DNA of 22,835 bases from a virus (IMGVR_UViG_3300030090_000196:1-22835); one strand, 5' to 3'; positions 12,883 to 20,422 are shown, counted from the first letter of the stretch. A program made the numbers and translations. The notes: a model not told the origin generated them from the sequence alone.

Positions 12883-13393
12883 TAAAAATATTCGCTTTGA
12901 AGACGGAAGATGGTGGTATGTAGGAGCCAACGATGGGGCCAGAAGGTCTTTAGAGGCACATGAAAAGAAAAATCAAAACAGGATGTTTGTAAATGGAAAG
13001 TATATTCCAAAGAGCCATCCGCTACATAAACCGGGGAGGTATGAAGGCTTCCAAGACGCAGCATTTAACTCTCTAGAAAACTATTCGACTAACCTCAAAG
13101 GTGAAATATACATCTTATATAATCCACACTTCCAAGGCTGGTGTAAGATAGGTATGGCTGTAGATTCTAATGATAGATTAAAAAACTATCAAACCAGTTC
13201 TCCTTATAGGGACTACAAGTTGCACAAATGCTATCTTGTTGACAACAGAAGAGAGGCAGAGCAGCAAGCACATACCTTACTAGAAGAAAATCACACAAGA
13301 GAGGGGGAGTGGTTTATCTGCCCTCCTACTGTAGCAGAGTCAATACTAGACAAATACTTTTTAAAAGGAACACAACTTGAACTCTTTAACTAA
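12851..13393 (+). CDS. GIY-YIG/T5orf172-like domain protein
   Basis: From ATG 12851 (GGAG 7 bp upstream) 180 residues; an in-frame ATG at 12839 lacks a ribosome site. The C-terminal half has the T5orf172/MUG113 version of the GIY-YIG nuclease fold: GEIYILYN, then WCKIGMA, an Arg in DRLKNYQT, a Glu in RREAEQQAHTLLEE and the strand GEWF. Such proteins are probable endonucleases in phages, some being free-standing homing enzymes. The N-terminal part (aromatic FEDGRWWYVG and basic segments) may bind DNA. It overlaps the polymerase by 32 bp and the next gene by 17 bp, which is more like an integrated replication or recombination gene than a recent homing insertion. Confidence 0.8.
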   Translation: MSETTGQKPTNKNIRFEDGRWWYVGANDGARRSLEAHEKKNQNRMFVNGKYIPKSHPLHKPGRYEGFQDAAFNSLENYSTNLKGEIYILYNPHFQGWCKIGMAVDSNDRLKNYQTSSPYRDYKLHKCYLVDNRREAEQQAHTLLEENHTREGEWFICPPTVAESILDKYFLKGTQLELFN

Positions 13394-14246
13394 TTTAGTT
13401 TCAGATATATACGAAACGATCCAGCCTCTTTGTGATGGTAATAGTATTGATATTTCAGATGATCTTATAGATGAGCTATCAGACAACATAAGATCTGTAT
13501 TCAAGCAGTGGCAAGATGTTCCTGAAAGAAATAAAAAATTTACTATTAGGATGTCTAATGTGGGCCGCCCTGCTAGACAACTTTGGTATGAAAACAAATC
13601 TGGTGCTAGTGGAAAAGGAAATATAGAGCCATCTACCTTTATCAAGTTTATGTATGGGCATATACTAGAAGAGGTGCTGCTTTTCTTGGTTAAAATATCA
13701 GGACACAATGTTAGTGACTGCCAGAAAGAGATCAGTGTTAAAGGCGTTTCTGGACATATGGACTGTAAAATTGATGGGGAAGTTGTCGATATAAAAACTG
13801 CTTCAGGTAGAGCATTCCAAAAGTTTTCAAACGGAACTTTACCTGATGACGATCCGTTTGGATACATAGCCCAGCTATCTGGTTATGAACAAGCAGAGGG
13901 CACAAATAATGGTGGCTTCTTAGCTATCAACAAAGAGACAGGGGAGTTAGCTTTTTTCCAACCAGAAGAGCTTGACAAAATCAATATAGACGATAAAATA
14001 GATAGTTTAACTTCTAGTTTAGAAAAACACACTCCCCCTGAAAAATGTTATAATCCCATACCTGAAGGTAAGGCAGGTAATATGAAATTACCTAAAGGCT
14101 GCGTGTATTGTGCATACAAGTTCGAGTGTCACTCAGACACAAATGATGGTAAGGGATTAAGAACTTTTAACTATGCTAAAGGCCCAGTGTATCTTACAAA
14201 AGTAAAGTCTGAACCAAGAGTAGAAGAGATACTTTATGAACTCTAA
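13377..14246 (+). CDS. PD-(D/E)XK exonuclease (Cas4/RecB-like)
   Basis: Probable 5'-3' exonuclease that degrades host DNA or removes primers, the role of gp6 in T7. TTG start at 13377 behind AAGGA. Of 289 residues, the nuclease core shows E98 (GHILEE), D129 (GHMD), D138-x-K140 (VVDIKTAS) and Q166-x3-Y170 (QLSGY), the RecB-type signature. Four cysteines near the C-terminus (C224, C242, C245, C251) have the C-x2-C-x5-C spacing that binds an iron-sulfur cluster in Cas4 and AddB. The classical N-terminal cysteine is replaced (SNVGRPARQLWY), with C224 as the likely fourth ligand. Overlaps both neighbours. Confidence 0.88.
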   Translation: MNSLTNLVSDIYETIQPLCDGNSIDISDDLIDELSDNIRSVFKQWQDVPERNKKFTIRMSNVGRPARQLWYENKSGASGKGNIEPSTFIKFMYGHILEEVLLFLVKISGHNVSDCQKEISVKGVSGHMDCKIDGEVVDIKTASGRAFQKFSNGTLPDDDPFGYIAQLSGYEQAEGTNNGGFLAINKETGELAFFQPEELDKINIDDKIDSLTSSLEKHTPPEKCYNPIPEGKAGNMKLPKGCVYCAYKFECHSDTNDGKGLRTFNYAKGPVYLTKVKSEPRVEEILYEL

Positions 14247-14514
14247 AATTTGCAAAAGAATATCTAGACGGGCTGATCAAATACAATTCGAGTGGTTTAA
14301 AACCATAATACCTGAACATGAGCATGATAAAGTAAACATTGATAACTTCAAACAATACGTGCCAAAAACATCCTACTTTTATAACAATGGTAAACTAATG
14401 CTTAGTACTTATTGTGATAAGTGGTTAAGGAAGGGACTTAAAAAAATACATTGTTCTGGTCAGGACATAAATCAAATATCTATAGAAGATATAGAATTGA
14501 TAATGAATAAGTAG
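14236..14514 (+). CDS. Conserved-type phage protein beside endonuclease, 92 aa
   Basis: ATG 14236 overlaps the exonuclease stop by 11 bp. The 92-residue product has an opening basic helix (CKRISRRADQIQFEWFKTII), a middle with YVPKTSYFYNNGKLMLSTYC and a Lys-rich end. I recall short hypothetical proteins with the same layout near the endonuclease gene in other marine-type phages. No catalytic motif. Probably a replication or recombination accessory. Confidence 0.75.
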   Translation: MNSKICKRISRRADQIQFEWFKTIIPEHEHDKVNIDNFKQYVPKTSYFYNNGKLMLSTYCDKWLRKGLKKIHCSGQDINQISIEDIELIMNK

Positions 14515-14570
14515 GAAGCATCATCAGCACAAAGAAACACACTCCTAAGCCTAAAGTTAGAAAACCAAGA

Positions 14571-15047
14571 GTGCCAAGACCTAAAAAATATATTGGCCCA
14601 AATAATTCAAGGTATGATTCTATATGGGAGGCACTACTGCATGAGTCAATTTTAAAAGATTGGGATCATCATGTAGATCATGTGCATTATGTTATAGAAC
14701 ATAAGTACGAGCCTGACTTCGTTAGAACTATAGACGGTAAAAAAATTCTTCTAGAATCTAAAGGTAGGTTCTGGGACTTTCAAGAATATAATAAATATAT
14801 CTGGGTTAAAAAACGCTTGCCTCCCGACACGGAACTGGTATTCTTGTTTGCCAATCCTTCCGCCCCCATGCCCGGAGCTAAACGCCGCAAAGATGGAACT
14901 AAACGATCACACGCTGAATGGGCAGAGTCTCACAGTTTTCGATGGTATAGTGAAGACAGTATCCCTGACGAGTGGATTGATGTTAAAGCCAGACAATCTG
15001 AAGAATATAAAAAACGTAATGATAAAACTAAAATGGAGATGCCATGA
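14571..15047 (+). CDS. Endonuclease I / Holliday-junction resolvase (T7 gp3-like)
   Basis: Resolves branched DNA before packaging and helps break down host DNA. The catalytic set is present: E20 (SRYDSIWE), D49 (YEPDF), E62-x-K64 (LESKG), numbered from GTG 14571; T7 endonuclease I uses E20, D55, E65, K67. The C-terminus ends in a charged tail. The start is uncertain. GTG 14571 lacks a ribosome site, while the frame is open back to 14511, and an AGGAAGC site directly precedes ATC at 14520. That would add 17 basic residues (STKKHTPKPKVRKPR). The end overlaps the DUF3310 gene by 4 bp. Confidence 0.88.
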   Translation: MPRPKKYIGPNNSRYDSIWEALLHESILKDWDHHVDHVHYVIEHKYEPDFVRTIDGKKILLESKGRFWDFQEYNKYIWVKKRLPPDTELVFLFANPSAPMPGAKRRKDGTKRSHAEWAESHSFRWYSEDSIPDEWIDVKARQSEEYKKRNDKTKMEMP

Positions 15048-15394
15048 AAAGTATTGATGACGCAACACCAGAAGAGTGGGATGCTCTTAATAAAAGAATA
15101 GCTAGGCACTATAAAAATAAACCTGCTACACCAGTATCTGATGCACGGAACCATGTTTACGATGATATTAATAAACCAGAACACTATAATAACGGATCTA
15201 TGGAGTGCATTGATGCAATTAGGGGTATGCTTTCCCATGAGGAATACATAGGGTATCTTAGAGGTAACTCTCTCAAGTATCGCTGGCGCTTTCGATACAA
15301 AGGCAGACCCGTAGAGGATCTAAGAAAAGCAAGGTGGTATGAAGACCGTCTTTTGAATTATGAGTTGGAGCATCCTAGTGAGCAGCTACGATAG
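15044..15394 (+). CDS. DUF3310 protein (SaV-like)
   Basis: A 116-residue protein carrying the DUF3310 signature in its C-terminal half: INKPEHYNNGSMECIDAIRG, then YLRGNSLKYRWRF and LRKARWYEDRLL. The same domain occurs in the T7 gp1.7 nucleotide kinase and in many phage proteins of unknown role. The N-terminal 45 residues are variable and charged. ATG 15044 has GGAG 6 bp upstream and overlaps the endonuclease stop. It lies between the endonuclease and the nucleotide-reduction genes. Nucleotide metabolism is a plausible but unproven role. Confidence 0.85.
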   Translation: MKSIDDATPEEWDALNKRIARHYKNKPATPVSDARNHVYDDINKPEHYNNGSMECIDAIRGMLSHEEYIGYLRGNSLKYRWRFRYKGRPVEDLRKARWYEDRLLNYELEHPSEQLR

Positions 15395-15545
15395 AAAAGC
15401 AGAACGAACTGCTAGGTTTAATAAAAAGAAACAGTCTAAAAATAAAGCTCGTACTAAGGGGTACAGGAAAGAGCAGCTACAAGAAAAGGATGATATAGAT
15501 GACATCAAAAATTGGAAAGCAGGATTACTTAGGGATTCAGATTGA
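15378..15545 (+). CDS. Small basic protein overlapping nrdA start, 55 aa, GTG start
   Basis: GTG 15378 is preceded by TGGAG 7 bp upstream and is preferred over ATG 15360, which has no ribosome site. The 55-residue product is very Lys/Arg-rich in its middle (FNKKKQSKNKARTKGYRKEQ) and acidic afterwards (EKDDIDDI). It overlaps DUF3310 by 17 bp and nrdA by 47 bp, more than any other pair in the operon, so either gene start deserves a check. Unknown function; nucleic acid binding is possible. Confidence 0.55.
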   Translation: MSSYDRKAERTARFNKKKQSKNKARTKGYRKEQLQEKDDIDDIKNWKAGLLRDSD

Positions 15546-17385
15546 TTATGACCTAGAGTATAATCTAAACACCTTTTCTTTAGAAACAATAAAAGATAGA
15601 TATTTATGGAAGGATGAGACACATGCTCAAGAAGCTTTTGCTAGGGCTTCAGTCTACGGCGCTACATATCAAGGACATACTGATTATAATCTTGCACAGC
15701 GACTTTATGCTTACGCAAGCAAGGGCTGGTTCGGTTTTAGCACTCCTATACTTAGTAACGGGGGAACCACACGTGGCTTACCTATTAGCTGCTTTCTCAA
15801 TTATGTTCCTGATTCAAGGGGTGGGCTTTCTGATCACCATGATGAAAACATATGGTTGGCGAGTGGAGGTGGAGGCTTGGGTGGATATTGGGGTGATGTT
15901 AGAAGTAATGGTGTTTCAACTTCTAACGGTAGTCAGTCTACTGGTAGCATTCCATTCATGCATGTAGTCGATAGTCAGATGCTTGCCTATAATCAAGGTG
16001 TAACAAGAAGGGGTTCCTATGCGGCATATATGGATATTAGCCACCCAGAAATTGAAGAGTTTATTGCCATGCGTAAAACCACTGGCGGTGATCTTAATCG
16101 TAAGTGCCTTAATCTCCACAATGGCGTTACCATTTCTGATGAATTCTTGCAATGTGTACGTGATGATGGCAGTTGGCGGCTCATCGACCCCAAGTCTTTA
16201 CTGGCAACCAAGACAGTTGCCGCACGAGATTTGTGGTGGCAATTAATACACACTAGAGCAGAGACAGGTGAGCCATACATTGTTAACCTAGATCGCTGTA
16301 ATGAAACCTTACCCCAGTCCCAAAAAGATAAAGGTTTAAAAATAGTTCAGAGTAACTTATGCTCTGAGATAACGCTACCTACAAGCGAGGAACGCACAGC
16401 AGTATGCTGCTTGTCCAGTGTTAATTTAGAATACTTTGATGAGTGGAAAGACGATGATTTATTTATAAGTGATTTAATCACTATGCTGGACAATATTCTA
16501 GAACACTTTATAAACAATGTTACAGATGGAAACCATGTTTGGCAGGTCAGTAATAATTTAGAGGAGTTCATGGGCAATGTTAAAAAAGGGAAAGAATTTG
16601 AGGGGAAGAGAAAAGCCGCTTATTCAGCATATAGAGAACGTGCGGTTGGTCTTGGAGCGATGGGTTTTCATAGTTACCTTCAACGTAATGGAATCCCTTT
16701 TGAAGGAATGTACGCCGCCAGCTTCAACAATAGAGCGTTTAAACTCATCAAAGAAAGATCTCAGATGGCTTCCCGGCGTTTGGCTGGAAACCGTGGGGAG
16801 GCTCCTGACATGGTTGGCAGTGGCTTGCGTAATTCCCATCTGCTTGCTATTGCCCCTAATGCTAGTAGTAGTATTATATGTGGCGGAACAAGCCCTTCTA
16901 TTGAGCCTACGAGGGCTAACGTATTTACGCACAAAACTCTAACAGGATCATACAAAGTAAAAAATAAGTATTTGGAGAAACTGCTTGAAGACAGAGGAAT
17001 TAACGACGAACAAACGTGGAAAGATATTGCGGCTGCTGAAGGGTCTGTTAAAAACTTGGAGGAACTCACGGAAGAAGAAAAGGAAATATTTAAAACATCG
17101 ACTGAACTTAACCAGCTTTGGATCATCGAACACGCATACCAGAGACAAAAGTACGTCTGCCAAGCGCAGTCAGTAAATCTGTTTTTTGAACCACCGCCAG
17201 CTACTGCACCACAGGAGGTACATGATGAGTATTTGGAATATGTTAATCATGTTCATTGGACAGGAGCTAACAAACTCAAATCTATGTATTACTTCAGAAC
17301 TACAGCGGCTAGAAATACAGAGAATGTTAACATCAAAATCCCAAGAATTAACTTAGAAGAGGAGTGCCTAAGTTGTGAAGGATAA
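15499..17385 (+). CDS. nrdA: Class I ribonucleotide reductase, large subunit
   Basis: Reduces ribonucleotides to deoxyribonucleotides for phage DNA synthesis together with NrdB (19042). The 628-residue product has the active-site cysteine pair C98 (PISCFL) and C303 (AVCCLSS), catalytic N286-x-C288-x-E290 (NLCSEITLP), the radical-path tyrosines in YYFRTTAARN, and the C-terminal redox pair C623/C626 (ECLSCEG). It lacks the roughly 90-residue N-terminal ATP-cone, so overall activity inhibition by dATP is expected to be absent; this suits a phage. ATG 15499 has AAGGA 8 bp upstream. The C-terminal CxxC would need a host or phage thioredoxin or glutaredoxin; none is encoded in this window. Confidence 0.96.
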   Translation: MTSKIGKQDYLGIQIDYDLEYNLNTFSLETIKDRYLWKDETHAQEAFARASVYGATYQGHTDYNLAQRLYAYASKGWFGFSTPILSNGGTTRGLPISCFLNYVPDSRGGLSDHHDENIWLASGGGGLGGYWGDVRSNGVSTSNGSQSTGSIPFMHVVDSQMLAYNQGVTRRGSYAAYMDISHPEIEEFIAMRKTTGGDLNRKCLNLHNGVTISDEFLQCVRDDGSWRLIDPKSLLATKTVAARDLWWQLIHTRAETGEPYIVNLDRCNETLPQSQKDKGLKIVQSNLCSEITLPTSEERTAVCCLSSVNLEYFDEWKDDDLFISDLITMLDNILEHFINNVTDGNHVWQVSNNLEEFMGNVKKGKEFEGKRKAAYSAYRERAVGLGAMGFHSYLQRNGIPFEGMYAASFNNRAFKLIKERSQMASRRLAGNRGEAPDMVGSGLRNSHLLAIAPNASSSIICGGTSPSIEPTRANVFTHKTLTGSYKVKNKYLEKLLEDRGINDEQTWKDIAAAEGSVKNLEELTEEEKEIFKTSTELNQLWIIEHAYQRQKYVCQAQSVNLFFEPPPATAPQEVHDEYLEYVNHVHWTGANKLKSMYYFRTTAARNTENVNIKIPRINLEEECLSCEG

Positions 17386-17563
17386 AATAAAAAAGCTAGT
17401 AGAGATTATGGATTACTACGATCTAGCCGAAGATGAACGTAGATTAGAATTAAGAATATACAAGGTTAGATGGATATGGTATCATACTATACTCGCTATA
17501 GGATTAGGCATTGTTATCTGGCTACTATACGAAATCAACAACAAACTGGAGTTTTTAGTATGA
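17375..17563 (+). CDS. Small single-pass membrane protein, 62 aa
   Basis: GTG 17375 with GGAG upstream, overlapping the nrdA end by 11 bp. Charged N-terminal half (KDKIKKLVEIMDYYDLAEDE), then one membrane helix (about residues 33-52, WIWYHTILAIGLGIVIWLLY). Its TGA overlaps the next ATG (ATGA at 17560-17563). No family recognised. Confidence 0.7.
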   Translation: MKDKIKKLVEIMDYYDLAEDERRLELRIYKVRWIWYHTILAIGLGIVIWLLYEINNKLEFLV

Positions 17564-17928
17564 AGTTAAAATCAACAATGCTGTGGGTTTACTACACATG
17601 GGAATCGTTTATGGATTTAAAATATAATCCATTTAGATTTATTGGTGATGTAAGTATGCAAATGTATTTGATGGTTGTGTTATCCGTTATTTGGTCTGCT
17701 AGTTTTTGTGCCCTTATAGCTGGTTGGTCTGGACTTATACCTTTGATATGGGGCCATGTCATTACAGTATTTGCCTTATTTATGACCTACGCTACATTTA
17801 AAGATGCTGAGAAGAATAACTCAGCATGGCTTATAAGATGGAAAGAAGATTACAATCTACTTTCTTTATTCAAAAGGAGAGGCAAAAATAAAAATATTTG
17901 CCAATGGGACTTGGAGAAAGAAGCATGA
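17560..17928 (+). CDS. Two-pass membrane protein, 122 aa
   Basis: ATG 17560 (GGAG 8 bp upstream) gives 122 residues; the longer frame upstream lacks a ribosome site. Aromatic amphipathic N-terminus (MLWVYYTWESFMDL), two membrane helices (about 34-54 and 58-80) and a charged cytoplasmic tail ending DLEKEA. I recall marine phage hypothetical proteins with a similar aromatic N-terminus and 'TFxDAEK' after the second helix. Overlaps the lipoprotein start by 4 bp. Function unknown. Confidence 0.75.
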   Translation: MKLKSTMLWVYYTWESFMDLKYNPFRFIGDVSMQMYLMVVLSVIWSASFCALIAGWSGLIPLIWGHVITVFALFMTYATFKDAEKNNSAWLIRWKEDYNLLSLFKRRGKNKNICQWDLEKEA

Positions 17929-18098
17929 AAATACTATTAGCATTATCTTTACTGTTATTCACAGCCTGTAGCACTACATCAGGTGATGGGAGCAGGTGGA
18001 AAAATATGGGGCCTGATCAGGTGCATTGTAAAAAACATGAGTTTAAAATGTGCAGTTACTACGGGGCACTTTACATTTGTGAATGTAGGCTGGCATGA
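17925..18098 (+). CDS. Small lipoprotein, 57 aa
   Basis: From ATG 17925 (GGAGAAAG upstream) the product starts MKILLALSLLLFTACSTTSG: a short basic/hydrophobic signal followed by a lipobox-like LFTA-C15 and a Ser/Thr-rich linker, so it should be lipidated and cleaved. The mature part has four more cysteines (C35, C43, C52, C54 region), consistent with disulfides in the periplasm. It is not next to the lysis genes, so a spanin Rz1 role is less likely than a superinfection-blocking or envelope role. Placement between nrdA and nrdB is unusual. Confidence 0.75.
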   Translation: MKILLALSLLLFTACSTTSGDGSRWKNMGPDQVHCKKHEFKMCSYYGALYICECRLA

Positions 18099-18352
18099 CG
18101 CAGCACCCAGCTTACAGAGCGCAGTTTTACATACAGGAACTAAAAAAGTATGCTACTTGGCCTGAGTATCTGGCATACTACAGAGAGCAAGATGACAAGA
18201 TAATGCAGTTTAGTCACTACTGTATGCAGATGTGGTCTAGCTATATGAACGATAAAGTCAAGCAGCAGAAAGCACCACTTAGTTATAAGCAATATATAAA
18301 CAAATATAAAGATTTATTAGAGGAGGGCTATAATGTTAGACCCGAAAATTAA
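18095..18352 (+). CDS. Hypothetical protein, 85 aa, Tyr-rich
   Basis: ATGA overlap with the lipoprotein gene (18095-18098). The 85-residue product is helical with many tyrosines, lysines and glutamines (QFYIQELKKYATWPEYLAYY, SYKQYINKYKDLLEEGY). No catalytic motif and no membrane segment. It overlaps the next gene by 20 bp, providing its GAGGAGGG ribosome site. Confidence 0.7.
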   Translation: MTQHPAYRAQFYIQELKKYATWPEYLAYYREQDDKIMQFSHYCMQMWSSYMNDKVKQQKAPLSYKQYINKYKDLLEEGYNVRPEN

Positions 18353-18536
18353 GGCACTGTGTTGCCTGTATAAAGCAGAGATAGCTATGTACACCGCAGA
18401 GGTTAATAACTATATAGATAATCCTGTTGCTGTAGGCGAACACGGTAATCTTGTTGAAACTATGGATAAATTAGTTGCTAAGATTGCTGAAGCAGAAGAT
18501 AAGTTAATCGTACTGGAGACACGTTTCAATGGGTAA
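18333..18536 (+). CDS. Hypothetical helical protein, 67 aa
   Basis: ATG 18333 behind GAGGAGGGCTATA. The 67-residue product is nearly all helix (LCCLYKAEIAMYTAEVNNYI; MDKLVAKIAEAEDKLIVLET) and probably forms a small coiled coil. Overlaps the next gene by 8 bp. No family recognised, though the opening resembles short conserved phage proteins. Confidence 0.75.
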   Translation: MLDPKIKALCCLYKAEIAMYTAEVNNYIDNPVAVGEHGNLVETMDKLVAKIAEAEDKLIVLETRFNG

Positions 18537-18747
18537 TGTTATTAATATCATACCAGAAAAAGCATCTGCTGATGAAATACTAGAGGATGCAAAAGATCAA
18601 TACAAAGAAGTTCTTATACTTGGCTGGGATAAAGATAATATAATGAGAGCTAAAGCTAGTTCTACATTAGAAGTAAAAGATATAATATATATGATAGAAG
18701 TATTTAAACAGACATTAATTAGCAGTGGGTATGAAGCGCATGAGTGA
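18529..18747 (+). CDS. Conserved-type phage protein, 72 aa
   Basis: Seventy-two residues from ATG 18529, GGAG about 10 bp upstream. The pattern 'NIIPEK...ILGWDKDNIMRAKASS...IIYMIEVFKQTLIS' resembles small phage proteins in which an 'ILGWDKDG' strand is followed by a helix. Its function is unknown. It overlaps the MazG-like gene by 8 bp and is part of the nucleotide-supply operon. Confidence 0.75.
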   Translation: MGNVINIIPEKASADEILEDAKDQYKEVLILGWDKDNIMRAKASSTLEVKDIIYMIEVFKQTLISSGYEAHE

Positions 18748-19045
18748 TGAATTGATACATCTTATAAGCGTGTGGGCTATGGAGCGCGGTATAATAAACA
18801 ACAGCACACCGCTGGCACAATTTGCCAAGCTTGTATCTGAAATAGGAGAGCTAGGAGACAACATAGCTAAACAGCGAGATGTTACTGATGACATAGGAGA
18901 CTGTTTAGTGGTGTTAAACACACTAGCAATTATGAACGACACTACCTTAGAACAATGTCTAAAGGTAGCTTACAATGATATTAAAGATCGTAAAGGACAC
19001 ATGAATACGCATGGTGTCTTTATCAAAGAGGGAGATGTTGCATGA
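18740..19045 (+). CDS. MazG-like nucleotide pyrophosphohydrolase
   Basis: A 101-residue all-alpha NTP-PPase of the MazG family, which hydrolyses (d)NTPs or the alarmone-linked nucleotides to monophosphates and metal-binding Glu/Asp residues are visible: SEIGELGD (E-x2-E) and DDIGD (about residues 34-56). The ending IKDRKGHMNTHGVFIKE is typical of phage MazG proteins. ATG 18740 follows a weak GAAG; GTG 18725 and ATG 18731 are in frame but fit the family start less well. It overlaps nrdB by 4 bp, linking it to the dNTP pool. Phage MazG proteins have been suggested to tune host ppGpp or nucleotide pools; I only infer that here. Confidence 0.85.
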   Translation: MSDELIHLISVWAMERGIINNSTPLAQFAKLVSEIGELGDNIAKQRDVTDDIGDCLVVLNTLAIMNDTTLEQCLKVAYNDIKDRKGHMNTHGVFIKEGDVA

Positions 19046-20013
19046 GTTTATTAGGAACTAGAGATTACTACAAACCGTTTGACCATCCTTGGATGTTTGA
19101 CTACTACTCACAACAGAATCAGATGCACTGGTTTCCAGAGGATGTGCCGCTGCATAACGATGTGAAAGATTGGCAGACAATGACTGACGAAGAAAAGAAC
19201 TTACTGACTCAGATCTTTCGTTTGTTTACTCAGTCAGATGTGGACGTTGGGGCTGGGTATGTAGACCGCTATATGCGTATCTTCAAGAAGCCAGAGGCTC
19301 GTATGATGATGTCTTCCTTTGCTAACATGGAATCTATACATCAACACGCCTACAGCCTTCTACTGGATACTGTAGGAATGCCAGAGGTAGAGTATAAGGC
19401 ATTTGCAGAGTATGAGGCTATGGCAGACAAGCATGAGTATATTAATGCTGTAAAGGTAGCTAAGGGCGATAGGAAGTCTATTGCTAAGGCGCTTGCAATA
19501 TACTCAGCCTTTACTGAAGGTTTACAGTTATTTTCAAGCTTCATTATATTACTAAACTTCCCGCGCTTTGGAAAGATGAAGGGCATGGGGCAGATTATTA
19601 CCTACAGTATACGTGATGAGTCTATGCACGTAGAAGCAATGACAAAGCTTTTCAGAGAGTTTATACAGGAGAATATTGATCTGTGGACTGATGACTTCAA
19701 GAAAGAAATATATCAAGCATGTCGAGAAATGGTTGACCTAGAGGATAGGTTCTTGGATTTGGTGTTTGAGCAGGGTGATATACCCGGACTGACTAAGAAA
19801 GAAATGCAACAGTACATTAGGTATATTGCTGACCGTCGCCTGTTACAACTAGGACTAAAAACTAATTACAATGTAAAAGATAACCCATTGAACTGGCTTG
19901 ATGATGTTTTGGGAGTAGAACATCAGAACTTCTTTGAAGGCCGCGCTACTACCTACATGAAGGCAGGATTACGTGGAGATGTCTCCAAGGTGTCCTTTGG
20001 TAAGGTTGCCTAA
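19042..20013 (+). CDS. nrdB: Class I ribonucleotide reductase, small (radical) subunit
   Basis: Generates the tyrosyl radical needed by NrdA. The 323-residue all-helical protein has the di-iron ligands D66 or D68 (SDVD), E97 and H100 (MESIHQHAY), E159 (EGLQLF), E193 and H196 (RDESMH). Tyr104 sits seven residues after E97, as Tyr122 follows E115 in E. coli NrdB, so this is a normal tyrosyl-radical enzyme and not a Phe- or Leu-type variant. Start at ATG 19042 overlaps the MazG stop by 4 bp. It is separated from nrdA by seven genes in about 1.65 kb. Length is somewhat shorter than E. coli NrdB (376). Confidence 0.95.
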   Translation: MSLLGTRDYYKPFDHPWMFDYYSQQNQMHWFPEDVPLHNDVKDWQTMTDEEKNLLTQIFRLFTQSDVDVGAGYVDRYMRIFKKPEARMMMSSFANMESIHQHAYSLLLDTVGMPEVEYKAFAEYEAMADKHEYINAVKVAKGDRKSIAKALAIYSAFTEGLQLFSSFIILLNFPRFGKMKGMGQIITYSIRDESMHVEAMTKLFREFIQENIDLWTDDFKKEIYQACREMVDLEDRFLDLVFEQGDIPGLTKKEMQQYIRYIADRRLLQLGLKTNYNVKDNPLNWLDDVLGVEHQNFFEGRATTYMKAGLRGDVSKVSFGKVA

Positions 20014-20014
20014 C

Positions 20015-20221
20015 ATGGAAGGTAATATTATAAGTTTTAAAGTTCTTGTGAACCGCAAGGGTCAGGTGATGAGCGAATATAGTAAACTGCCAGTTGAAAA
20101 GCTGGCGACTATATTTGATGATAACGACATACCACTAATGAAGAAAATACTAGCTGAAGTCGATTCAAAAGTAGGTACACTACATGAGCATTTAGAAAAA
20201 GAACTAGATGCTTTAAACTGA
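20015..20221 (+). CDS. Hypothetical protein, 68 aa, end of rightward arm
   Basis: ATG 20015, one base after the nrdB stop, with AAGG about 10 bp upstream inside nrdB. Sixty-eight residues: a strand pair (NIISFKVLVNRKGQV) then charged helices with an acidic/leucine-rich end (LHEHLEKELDALN). Last rightward gene; its last 9 bp overlap the end of the leftward gene 20213-20422. No family recognised. Confidence 0.7.
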   Translation: MEGNIISFKVLVNRKGQVMSEYSKLPVEKLATIFDDNDIPLMKKILAEVDSKVGTLHEHLEKELDALN

Positions 20222-20422
20222 AAGATTTATGGTCTGAGATGAAGAGGACACATTTCGCACACTTACTGTGCCGTGACTATACTCATAGTACACAGTTCTG
20301 AAAACAGTAGTATCAATTCTATTAGTACCCCCAGCAGGATCACTAACAACATTATGTCTCGTTTGCGTATCAACGTAGCTACTTAGTAGCATATTTGATA
20401 CAGGCGATACAGGCCCTACCAT
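20213..20422 (-). CDS. Probable last gene of the leftward arm, 69 aa
   Basis: ATG 20422 overlaps the stop of the preceding basic-protein gene (20416) by 7 bp, and there is no ribosome site, so translation would be by coupling. The product is beta-rich and Ser/Thr/Val-heavy (SYVDTQTRHNVV, VSVRNVSSSSQTINLSV), unlike its Lys-rich neighbours. Overlap of its stop with the convergent gene leaves no room for an ordinary terminator. Coding status is likely but not certain. Confidence 0.55.
   Translation of the reverse strand: MVGPVSPVSNMLLSSYVDTQTRHNVVSDPAGGTNRIDTTVFRTVYYEYSHGTVSVRNVSSSSQTINLSV

Noticed and set aside
15360-15377. ATG 15360 as start of the small basic protein
   Set aside because: No ribosome site; GTG 15378 is correctly spaced from TGGAG.
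15614-17176. Several 60-120 codon frames inside nrdA on both strands
   Set aside because: Shadows of the nrdA coding frame, whose family motifs run without a break through the whole region.
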